Below are positions 9,743-16,917 of a stretch of 64,000 bases of DNA, one piece after another. The position numbers and the translations under genes are program-made. Source of the stretch: Carboxylicivirga linearis (GTDB lineage: Bacteria; Bacteroidota; Bacteroidia; Bacteroidales; Marinilabiliaceae); contig NZ_JAGUCO010000003.1 of assembly GCF_018271995.1 (NCBI RefSeq), positions 1-64,000 on the forward strand, read 5' to 3'. Below the pieces are notes generated by a model. That model saw only the letters and a program-made list of their open reading frames with translations. It did not search any database and had not been told where the DNA came from. Each line of letters opens with the position of its first letter. Position 1 is the first letter of the stretch.

Positions 9743-10120
9743 ATGAATGTTCCTGAAAATCTAAAGTATACAAAGGATCACGAATGGATCCTTGTTGATG
9801 GTGATATAGCTACTGTAGGTATCACTGAGTTTGCCCAAGGTGAGCTTGGCGACATTGTTTTTGTTGAGATTGAGACTGAAGACGAAGAATTGGATAAAGA
9901 AGAGGTTTTTGGTACCATTGAAGCTGTTAAAACAGTATCAGACTTGTATATGCCTATTACAGGTAAAGTATTAGAAGTCAATCCTAATTTGGAAGATCAG
10001 CCTGATTTGGTAAACAAAGAGCCTTTTGATGGAGGTTGGATGATTAAGATCCAGGTAGCTGACGCATCTGAAATTGATGGTTTGCTTAGTGCCGACCAGT
10101 ATAAAGAGTTGATAGGTTAA
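9743..10120 (+). CDS. gcvH: Glycine cleavage system H protein
   Basis: GcvH is the lipoyl-carrying shuttle of the glycine cleavage system, moving the aminomethyl group between the P, T and L proteins. With the start at 9743 (MNVPENLKYTKDHEW) the protein has 125 residues, the usual length. The lipoylated lysine is K63, in VFGTIEAVKTVSDLY. An upstream in-frame ATG at 9665 would add 26 residues unlike the family and would start before the TAnnTTTG box, so I reject it. The other cleavage-system genes are not in this window. Its place behind sprA is conserved in Bacteroidota, although no functional link is known to me. Confidence 0.95.
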   Translation: MNVPENLKYTKDHEWILVDGDIATVGITEFAQGELGDIVFVEIETEDEELDKEEVFGTIEAVKTVSDLYMPITGKVLEVNPNLEDQPDLVNKEPFDGGWMIKIQVADASEIDGLLSADQYKELIG

Positions 10121-10140
10121 TTGTAACAGCAACATAAAAA

Positions 10141-10165
10141 AAGCGGCTATTAGCCGCTTTTTTTA
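10141..10165. terminator. Bidirectional terminator between gcvH and lpxA
   Basis: A perfect 9-bp inverted repeat (10141-10149 against 10151-10159) is followed by a T tract on the plus strand. It lies between convergent genes. Confidence 0.8.
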
Positions 10166-10181
10166 TTTATATACTTTTTTC

Positions 10182-10970
10182 TTAGTCTCTTTCAGGATAA
10201 TATCCTTTGATGATTCCTCTTTGCGAATTTCGTACAAATAGGATGATTTCATCGCGTTCTTTCGAAGTTGGAAGTTCAGCCTCTATACGTTCAATAGCTT
10301 CAGTGTTATTCAATCCCATTTGGAATAAATAACGATAAATATTCTGAATATCTCTGATCTGATCATTCGTATAACTACGACGGCGAAGACCAATAGAATT
10401 AACTCCGGCATATGAAATTCTTTCACGACCAGCTTTTACGTATGGAGGAACATCTTTACCGATTAAAGTACCACCAGCAACCATTACATGAGCTCCAATG
10501 TGTACAAATTGATGAATGGCTGAAGTACCTCCAATAATCGCATAATCATCAATCACTACTTCTCCAGCTACCTGCACTGAATTTGCCAGAATAACATGGT
10601 CTCCCAAAATAGCATCATGAGCAATATGAGTATAAGCCATCAGCAAACAGTTGCTACCTACAACCGTTTTACCTTTAGCTTTGGTGCCACGGTTAACGGT
10701 AACGCACTCTCTGATAGTTGTGTTGTCCCCAATCTCAGCTGTTGTTTCTTCTCCGGCAAACTTTAAATCCTGCGGAACAGCACCAATTACAGCACCTGGG
10801 AAAATATTACAGTTTTTACCAATTCTTGATCCTTCAAGAATAGTTACGTTTGAACCAATGGTTGTACCTTCTTCAATAACCACATTTTTATCAATGGTTA
10901 CAAACGGCTCAATTACCACGTTCTTAGCAATTTTTGCTTCCGGGTGGATATATGCTAACGGTTGTTTCAT
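10182..10970 (-). CDS. lpxA: Acyl-ACP--UDP-N-acetylglucosamine O-acyltransferase LpxA
   Basis: Catalyses the first step of lipid A synthesis, moving a hydroxyacyl chain from ACP to the 3-OH of UDP-GlcNAc. The N-terminal two thirds of the 262 residues are left-handed beta-helix hexapeptide repeats (for example IAKNVV, IGSNVT, IGKNCN). The catalytic histidine corresponds to H118 in the HIAHD motif. The C-terminal helical domain (about 190-262) contains the usual SIGLRRR stretch. It is the last gene of an lpxD, lpxC-fabZ, lpxA cluster on the minus strand, 54 nt after the fusion gene. Confidence 0.97.
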   Translation of the reverse strand: MKQPLAYIHPEAKIAKNVVIEPFVTIDKNVVIEEGTTIGSNVTILEGSRIGKNCNIFPGAVIGAVPQDLKFAGEETTAEIGDNTTIRECVTVNRGTKAKGKTVVGSNCLLMAYTHIAHDAILGDHVILANSVQVAGEVVIDDYAIIGGTSAIHQFVHIGAHVMVAGGTLIGKDVPPYVKAGRERISYAGVNSIGLRRRSYTNDQIRDIQNIYRYLFQMGLNNTEAIERIEAELPTSKERDEIILFVRNSQRGIIKGYYPERD

Positions 10971-11024
10971 TTCTTACTTCTTTATTGCGTCAGTTCTAAA
11001 ACTAACAAAGATAATAGTTGCTGA

Positions 11025-12431
11025 TTATTTAATATCCTTATTTTTTACTACCTGGGCTACAAATTCGCCTTCCGATACAATGGTGTTGCCAACAAAAGCA
11101 GTTCCTTTCATATTTGCCATGCCTCTTCTAAATTCGCTTAAAAGCTCTAATTTAAATATGAGGGTGTCGCCAGGAATTACTTTTCTTCGCAATTTAACAT
11201 TGTCTATTTTAACAAAGTAGGTGCTGTAGGCGCTGGGTTCGTCTAGTTTACTTAATACAAAAATTCCTCCTGTTTGAGCCATTGCTTCAATCTGTAGTAC
11301 AGCCGGCATTACCGGTTCATCTGGAAAGTGGCCAACAAAGAATGGTTCATTCATTGTCACATTCTTAATTCCTACGATTGATTTCTCGTTTAGTTCAATA
11401 ATCTTGTCAACCAACAAAAATGGAGGTCGGTGAGGTAGCATTTTTTTGATATCATTGATATCGTAAATTGCTTCTTTGCATGTATCATAACACGGTACCT
11501 CCGGACGTAAAGATCGTTTTTTAATTTCCTTACGAATTATTTTAGCAAACTCAACATTGGCCATATGTCCAGGACGAGTTGCCATAATACGTCCTTTAAT
11601 AGGCATTCCACAAAGAGCTAAATCGCCAATTACATCTAATAATTTATGACGAGCCGGTTCATTGGAATAAACCAAATCTACATTATTGAGTATGCCTGTA
11701 GGTTGAACTTCAACTCTAGGCTTATTAAATAAATCAGCCAGCTTATCCAGTTCTTCCTGCGAAATTTCTTTATCAATAATGATGATAGCATTATCGAGGT
11801 CACCACCTTTAATAAGGTTGTTTTTTAACAAGGGCTCTAGCTCATGTAGAAAAACAAAAGTACGACAGGCGCTGATTTCTTTTTCATAATCGTCCAACGA
11901 ATCCAAGGTGGCATATTGGTTAGAGAGAGTCAATGATTTATCAAACGAAATTTTTACATCAGCGCTGAATTCATCATCCGGAAGGGCTACAATTTTAATA
12001 CCCAGCTCTTCATTCTCGTATACCATCTTCTCTTTTACAACGAAGTATTTTTTCTCTTCGCCTTGCTCTTCGGTTCCGACCTCTTTAATTGCTTCTATAA
12101 AGAATTTGGCACTACCGTCGAGGATAGGTGCTTCAGGACCATCAACTTCAATCAGACAGTTGTCTATTTTAGAAGCCGAAAGTGCAGATAAGCAGTGTTC
12201 TATGGTGCTTATTGTTGCATCACCTTTAGCTAAAACAGTCCCTCTTTGAGTCATAGTCACATTATCTGCCAAGGCATCAATAATGGGCTGATCCTCTAAA
12301 TCAATTCTCTTAAATTTATATCCGTGATTAACGGGTGCAGGATGAATAGTAAGATTTACTTTTGCACCAGTATGTAAGCCGGTTCCGCTTAGGGTTATCG
12401 CTTTTTTGAGTGTTATTTGCTTTTCAACCAT
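11025..12431 (-). CDS. lpxC: Bifunctional LpxC deacetylase / FabZ dehydratase
   Basis: A two-enzyme fusion of 468 residues. Residues 1 to about 305 are UDP-3-O-acyl-N-acetylglucosamine deacetylase (LpxC), the committed step of lipid A synthesis. The zinc ligands are visible as H79 (STIEHC) and H262/D266 (RHKLLDVIGD). Residues about 320-468 are beta-hydroxyacyl-ACP dehydratase (FabZ), with catalytic H368 in GHFP and E382 in IEAMAQTGG. The fusion is known and widespread in Bacteroidota. It links the lipid A and fatty acid pathways, which compete for the same hydroxyacyl-ACP. It lies 45 nt downstream of lpxD. Confidence 0.97.
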   Translation of the reverse strand: MVEKQITLKKAITLSGTGLHTGAKVNLTIHPAPVNHGYKFKRIDLEDQPIIDALADNVTMTQRGTVLAKGDATISTIEHCLSALSASKIDNCLIEVDGPEAPILDGSAKFFIEAIKEVGTEEQGEEKKYFVVKEKMVYENEELGIKIVALPDDEFSADVKISFDKSLTLSNQYATLDSLDDYEKEISACRTFVFLHELEPLLKNNLIKGGDLDNAIIIIDKEISQEELDKLADLFNKPRVEVQPTGILNNVDLVYSNEPARHKLLDVIGDLALCGMPIKGRIMATRPGHMANVEFAKIIRKEIKKRSLRPEVPCYDTCKEAIYDINDIKKMLPHRPPFLLVDKIIELNEKSIVGIKNVTMNEPFFVGHFPDEPVMPAVLQIEAMAQTGGIFVLSKLDEPSAYSTYFVKIDNVKLRRKVIPGDTLIFKLELLSEFRRGMANMKGTAFVGNTIVSEGEFVAQVVKNKDIK

Positions 12432-12476
12432 ATATTTTCAATCTACTCTTACTGAGGTCAAATAACCTTATTAATC

Positions 12477-13490
12477 TTATTTTGATAATTCGTCTACTGC
12501 TTTTTTCAATTCAGGCAAACGCCTAAATACAACGTAGGCTTTATTGAAATCCATTATATTCATAGATGGAGAACCCAAATGTACAGTGTCTTCTTTCTTA
12601 ATTGACTTTGTGACACCCGTTTGAGCACCTAATTTGGTTTTGTTAGCTATTTGAATATGACCGGCAATGCCCGTTTGGCCACCAAACATACAATCAGCAC
12701 CAATTTTGGTTGAACCAGCAATGCCTGATAAAGCAGCTATAACTGTGTTTTCGCCAACTTCAACATTATGAGCTATCTGAACTAAGTTATCCAGCTTAAC
12801 ACCTTTTTGAATAACTGTGGCTCCCATTGTAGCGCGATCAACAGTTGTGTTGGCTCCAATCTCAACATGATCCTTCAGAATAACATTTCCAATCTGTGGA
12901 ACCTTTTTGTATTCGTTACTGGCTGATGGAGCAAATCCAAAACCGTCGCTGCCAATAACCGAACCAGCATGCAGGGTACAGTTATTTCCGATGACACAGT
13001 TTTTGTAGATTTTCACTCCCGGAAATAAGATGGTGTTATCACCTATTTTTACGTTATTTCCAATATATACCTGAGGATGAATTTGAACATTGTCACCAAT
13101 CTGCACATTCTCACCAATGTAACTAAAGGCTCCTACATATGCAAAATCACCTATTTTAGCTGTCTCATCAATGAATGAAGGTTGTTCAATTCCTGTTTTT
13201 TTAGGCTGACTTTGCTCATACATCTCAAGCAATTGTGCCAATGCTTGATAAGCGTCTGGTACCCTTATTAAGGTAGCTGCAATATTTTTCTCAGCTGTAA
13301 ACGAATCGTTAACGATTACAACATCAGCTTTTGTCTCGTATATAAAGTGGGTGTATTTAGGGTTGGCCAAAAAAGTTAAAGTTTCAGGTTTTCCATCTTC
13401 AATTTTTGAAACATTTTTAACAATGGCTTCTGTGTTTCCTTCAACTTTGCCATTGAGCAATTCGGCAATCTGACCTGCTGTAAATTTCAT
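12477..13490 (-). CDS. lpxD: UDP-3-O-acylglucosamine N-acyltransferase LpxD
   Basis: Adds the second hydroxyacyl chain, N-linked, to the UDP-glucosamine intermediate of lipid A. The 337 residues comprise an N-terminal uridine-binding domain (about 1-100, containing [14 protein letters not shown]) and a hexapeptide-repeat beta helix (about 105-290). The catalytic histidine lies in [12 protein letters not shown]. The C-terminal helix ends in [13 protein letters not shown]. It is the first gene of the lpx cluster, behind candidate promoter boxes at 13545-13595. Confidence 0.96.
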   Translation of the reverse strand: MKFTAGQIAELLNGKVEGNTEAIVKNVSKIEDGKPETLTFLANPKYTHFIYETKADVVIVNDSFTAEKNIAATLIRVPDAYQALAQLLEMYEQSQPKKTGIEQPSFIDETAKIGDFAYVGAFSYIGENVQIGDNVQIHPQVYIGNNVKIGDNTILFPGVKIYKNCVIGNNCTLHAGSVIGSDGFGFAPSASNEYKKVPQIGNVILKDHVEIGANTTVDRATMGATVIQKGVKLDNLVQIAHNVEVGENTVIAALSGIAGSTKIGADCMFGGQTGIAGHIQIANKTKLGAQTGVTKSIKKEDTVHLGSPSMNIMDFNKAYVVFRRLPELKKAVDELSK

Positions 13491-13544
13491 TTAATCATTT
13501 AATTTATGATGACTTGCTTACTTGCTAAGCGAGTTTTCAACGCG

Positions 13545-13595
13545 TAAAGATACGCTATTTTTTAGCTATACCTTAAAAAATTTGATGCAAAGCTA
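13545..13595 (-). promoter_or_regulatory. Candidate promoter region of the lpx operon
   Basis: Two minus-strand -7 boxes are present: TAGCTTTG (13595-13588, full match to TAnnTTTG) and TATCTTTA (13552-13545, seven of eight). The second lies inside a small inverted repeat, GCGTA-AAGA-TACGC (13542-13555). Neither has a clear TTTG at the right distance. Confidence 0.4.
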
Positions 13596-13640
13596 GTAAA
13601 TATATTGAGTTTTAAAAATGTAAACTTTTGACTGATCTGT

Positions 13641-14879
13641 CTATGAATGAACGGATTTTGGATGACACAGGTAGTGTTTTTTTACGGTTTTACCTAATAC
13701 CGAAAGATTAAGCATATCAGAAGCTGCTGCAATATCTTTAATAGATCCATCGCTAAAAAGGATGTTTATCTGATCATCGCTTTTGCTATAGGCATTATTA
13801 GAAATATGATCTGTTATAATAAAATAGTTAACATCAGCCATGTCGTCCAGTTTCATCTGTTCGGCAATTTGCTTTTTTATTTCGTTAATGTGACTGTTTT
13901 TAAATGCACTATTCGAAAAGCTGACTCTAAATAGTTTCCGATTTATAAAGTCGTTTGCCAGGTTTGATAAGATGGCATCCGGATGTAAAGTCCAGCTTTT
14001 AATTGAACTCATAATATCATCATCATCAAGCAGGGCAAAGTTTTTGAATATCTCGGGTTGGTTATGAAAATCGTCGATGGTAGGTTTTTGTTTCATAAAA
14101 AACAGCAGGTGCGGAGGAGCAAATAATTCTTCTCCTTCAGAAACTAATTGTCGGGCACGTTTTAAGATATTAATTAACATCTGCTCGGCAGCTAGTGCAG
14201 TTTTGTGAAGGTAAACCTGCCAATACATTAAGCGGCGGGCCACTAAAAACTTCTCAATGGAATAGATTCCTTTTGACTCAATCACCAATGAGTCGTTATG
14301 TATATTCAACATCTTAATGATGCGGTCCGACCCAATTACACCTTCCGAAACACCTGTAAAGAAACTATCACGTTTCAAATAATCCAAACGATCCATATCG
14401 AGCTGACTCGAAACCAGTTGATGTAAGAATTTTTTATGATAGGTGTTATTAAATATGCTGAGGGTCATATCTAGCTGGCCATTAAACTCTCTATTGAGTT
14501 CTTGCATCATCAGCTTTGAAATGTCTTCATGATCTACTTCCAGAAGAGTGTTTTCCAAAACGTGACTAAAAGGGCCATGGCCAATATCATGCAATAAAAT
14601 AGCAGCGTGAACAGCAATAGATTCTTCCTTGGTTATTTCATGCCCTTTCGATTGTAGGATGGCAACTGCAGAGCTCATTAAATGCATGGCACCCATTGCA
14701 TGCTGAAAGCGTGTGTGCATAGCTCCGGGGTATACAAAATGAGTTAATCCTAATTGCCTGATTCGGCGAAGGCGTTGAAAAAAAGGATGCTCCATTAAGT
14801 CATAAATGATGTCGAAAGGCACCTTAATAAATCCATATACCGGATCGTTAATTATCTTCTTTTTGTTTCCTGTTGACAT
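13641..14879 (-). CDS. HD-domain phosphohydrolase
   Basis: A 412-residue HD-superfamily metal-dependent phosphohydrolase of the dGTPase-like / SAMHD1-like kind. The metal-binding set is visible: H60 (RFQHAMG), H97-D98 (LLHDIGH) and a conserved aspartate in LDMDRLDYLKRD. The sequence RIRQLGLTHFVYPGAMHTRFQH is typical of the group. The substrate is not evident; known relatives act on nucleotides. It lies upstream of lpxD on the same strand with a 150-nt gap that contains promoter-like boxes, so it may be separately transcribed. Confidence 0.85.
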   Translation of the reverse strand: MSTGNKKKIINDPVYGFIKVPFDIIYDLMEHPFFQRLRRIRQLGLTHFVYPGAMHTRFQHAMGAMHLMSSAVAILQSKGHEITKEESIAVHAAILLHDIGHGPFSHVLENTLLEVDHEDISKLMMQELNREFNGQLDMTLSIFNNTYHKKFLHQLVSSQLDMDRLDYLKRDSFFTGVSEGVIGSDRIIKMLNIHNDSLVIESKGIYSIEKFLVARRLMYWQVYLHKTALAAEQMLINILKRARQLVSEGEELFAPPHLLFFMKQKPTIDDFHNQPEIFKNFALLDDDDIMSSIKSWTLHPDAILSNLANDFINRKLFRVSFSNSAFKNSHINEIKKQIAEQMKLDDMADVNYFIITDHISNNAYSKSDDQINILFSDGSIKDIAAASDMLNLSVLGKTVKKHYLCHPKSVHS

Positions 14880-15023
14880 TTCTTAATCAATAATTATGAG
14901 CGAGAATAATTTATTTAGGCCGACAATATACAAAATAGAGATTTTAATAAAGGAAAACATGTATTAAACCTGCTTTTTAAACCATTGAACAAATAAAATA
15001 CTGTATGAGCTAATTGTTAATAT

Positions 15024-15042
15024 TTATTAGGGCTTCTAATAA
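15024..15042. promoter_or_regulatory. Possible operator upstream of rimP promoter
   Basis: A perfect 7-bp inverted repeat, TTATTAG-GGCTT-CTAATAA, ends 2 nt before the -33 TTTG of the rimP promoter. Its position suits an activator or repressor site, but it is AT-rich and could be chance. Confidence 0.35.
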
Positions 15043-15043
15043 G

Positions 15044-15075
15044 TTTGGAATAATACTGATTAATAGTTATCTTTG
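15044..15075 (+). promoter_or_regulatory. Promoter of rimP-nusA-infB
   Basis: TTTG (15044-15047), exactly 20 nt, then TATCTTTG (15068-15075). This is a full match to the Bacteroidota promoter consensus. The predicted start near 15082 gives a leader of about 57 nt. Confidence 0.85.
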
Positions 15076-15098
15076 CGGAGATTTACCGAAAAAAGGTA

Positions 15099-15130
15099 TA
15101 GGGGACGATTGTAGTCCCCTATTTTATTAC
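15099..15130 (+). promoter_or_regulatory. Leader hairpin of rimP operon (possible attenuator)
   Basis: TAGGGGAC (15099-15106) pairs perfectly with GTCCCCTA (15114-15121) across a 7-nt loop and is followed by TTTTATTAC. It lies inside the predicted leader, ending 17 nt before the rimP start codon. The shape is that of a weak intrinsic terminator or a translation-control element. Confidence 0.5.
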
Positions 15131-15138
15131 ATTAAAGA

Positions 15139-15603
15139 ATGATTGATCCGACGTTAATAGAAAATATTGTTGCAGCTAAGTTTGAAGACGATGAGGTATT
15201 TATCGTTGAATTAGCAGTGCGTCCAGGCAATAAAATTGCTTTGACAATTGATAGCTACAATGGTATTCCTATCAGTTATTGCATCGAAGTTAGCAAATTG
15301 ATAGAAGCGAATTTAGATCGTGATCAGGAAGACTTTGAGTTAGAAGTGGCTTCAGCAGGTATTGGTCAGCCTTTTAAGGTTTTAAAGCAATATCATAAGA
15401 ATTTGAATAATGAAGTTGAAATTCTTACCGCTGATGGCAAAAAAATTAAAGGTAAATTAACTGCAGTTGCAGAAGACGGCTTTAGCGTTGAAATTGAAGA
15501 AATGGTTAAAGTAGAAGGAAAGAAGCGTAAGGAATTGCAGGTGCAGGTAGTTGATTTTAAATTTGATGAGGTTAAACAGATAAAAGACATTATATCTTTT
15601 TAA
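15139..15603 (+). CDS. rimP: Ribosome maturation factor RimP
   Basis: RimP assists late assembly of the 30S ribosomal subunit. The 154 residues show the two expected domains: an N-terminal alpha/beta domain (about 1-80, containing ELEVASAGIGQPF) and a C-terminal SH3-like domain (about 85-150). It heads the conserved rimP-nusA-infB operon; nusA starts 12 nt later. Confidence 0.95.
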   Translation: MIDPTLIENIVAAKFEDDEVFIVELAVRPGNKIALTIDSYNGIPISYCIEVSKLIEANLDRDQEDFELEVASAGIGQPFKVLKQYHKNLNNEVEILTADGKKIKGKLTAVAEDGFSVEIEEMVKVEGKKRKELQVQVVDFKFDEVKQIKDIISF

Positions 15604-15615
15604 ATATTCCGAGAT

Positions 15616-16851
15616 ATGGAAAATATTAATCTGATAGATACGTTTTCAGAGTTCAAAGAATTAAAAAATATTGATCGTGCAACAATGATCAGTGTTTTAG
15701 AGGATTCATTTCGTAGTGTTTTAATTAAACGATTTGGTACGGATGAGAATTTCGACGTAATTATCAACGATGATAAGGGTGACTTTGAAATATGGCGTAA
15801 CCGCGAGGTGGTGAAAGATGAAGACTTGGAAGATCCAAACCTTCAGATTTCTTTAACTGAGGCTAAAAAAATTGATGAAGATTATGAGTTGGGCGAGGAA
15901 GTAACTGATGAAGTTAAATTCCTTGATTTTGGACGTCGTGCTATTTTGAGCCTAAGACAAAATCTGTCAGCTCGTATTTTGGAGTTAGAAAAAGATAATA
16001 TTTATCACAAGTATAAAGACCGTATCGGTGAAGTTGTTACCGGTGAGGTTTACCAGATTTGGAAAAGAGAAATTCTGATTATTGATGACGAAGGAAATGA
16101 ATTAATTTTGCCTAAAGCAGAACAAATTCCTTCCGATTTCTTCCGTAAAGGCGATAATGTTAGAGCGGTCGTAATTAAGGTTGAGATCAGAAACAATAAT
16201 CCATTGATTATTTTATCTCGTACATCTCCTGTGTTCCTTGAGCGTCTTTTCGAATTGGAAGTACCTGAAATTTTTGATGGCCTGATTACCATTAAGAAGA
16301 TTGTACGTGTTCCGGGCGAAAGAGCAAAAGTAGCAGTTGAATCGTATGATGAAAGAATTGATCCGGTAGGTGCTTGTGTAGGAATGAAAGGATCTAGAAT
16401 TCACGGAATTGTTCGTGAATTACGTAACGAAAATATTGACGTAATCAATTACACCGCCAATACACAATTATTCATTCAGAGAGCATTAAATCCAGCCAAA
16501 ATTGTTAATATCAAAATTTTGGAAGACGAAGGTCGTGCTGAAGTTTATTTGCGTCCTGAAGAAGTATCTTTAGCTATTGGTAAAGGTGGATTGAACATTC
16601 GATTAGCTGGTCAGTTAACCGGTTATGAGTTGGATGTATATCGTGAAGTAGACGAGGATGATGAAGACGTTAAGTTGGATGAATTCTCTGATGAAATTGA
16701 AGCTTGGGTTTTGGACGAATTGAAGGCCATAGGATGCGACACAGCAAAATCAGTACTGGATCTGTCATTGGAAGATTTAGTGAAACGTACTGATTTGGAA
16801 GAAGAAACCATTCGTGAGATTAGAAGCATATTAAGCGCTGAATTTGAATAA
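15616..16851 (+). CDS. nusA: Transcription termination/antitermination factor NusA
   Basis: NusA binds RNA polymerase and controls pausing, termination and antitermination. The 411 residues contain an N-terminal polymerase-binding domain (about 1-130), an S1 RNA-binding domain (about 135-200, IGEVVTGEVYQIW) and two KH domains (GACVGMKGSRIHGI and SLAIGKGGLNIRLAGQLTG). A short acidic tail ends in a helix-hairpin-helix-like segment (about 355-411). The long repeat-containing C-terminus of the E. coli protein is absent, as is usual in this phylum. Confidence 0.96.
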   Translation: MENINLIDTFSEFKELKNIDRATMISVLEDSFRSVLIKRFGTDENFDVIINDDKGDFEIWRNREVVKDEDLEDPNLQISLTEAKKIDEDYELGEEVTDEVKFLDFGRRAILSLRQNLSARILELEKDNIYHKYKDRIGEVVTGEVYQIWKREILIIDDEGNELILPKAEQIPSDFFRKGDNVRAVVIKVEIRNNNPLIILSRTSPVFLERLFELEVPEIFDGLITIKKIVRVPGERAKVAVESYDERIDPVGACVGMKGSRIHGIVRELRNENIDVINYTANTQLFIQRALNPAKIVNIKILEDEGRAEVYLRPEEVSLAIGKGGLNIRLAGQLTGYELDVYREVDEDDEDVKLDEFSDEIEAWVLDELKAIGCDTAKSVLDLSLEDLVKRTDLEEETIREIRSILSAEFE

Positions 16852-16917
16852 TTCGCTATATTTGCCTCGCAAAGCATTGTCCAAACAAAATTAACTTGTA
16901 AAGAATAGTCCTGTTAT

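Noticed and set aside
10651-11220. Plus-strand open frame of 189 codons
   Set aside because: It lies antisense across lpxA and lpxC-fabZ, both strongly supported, and looks like a shadow frame.
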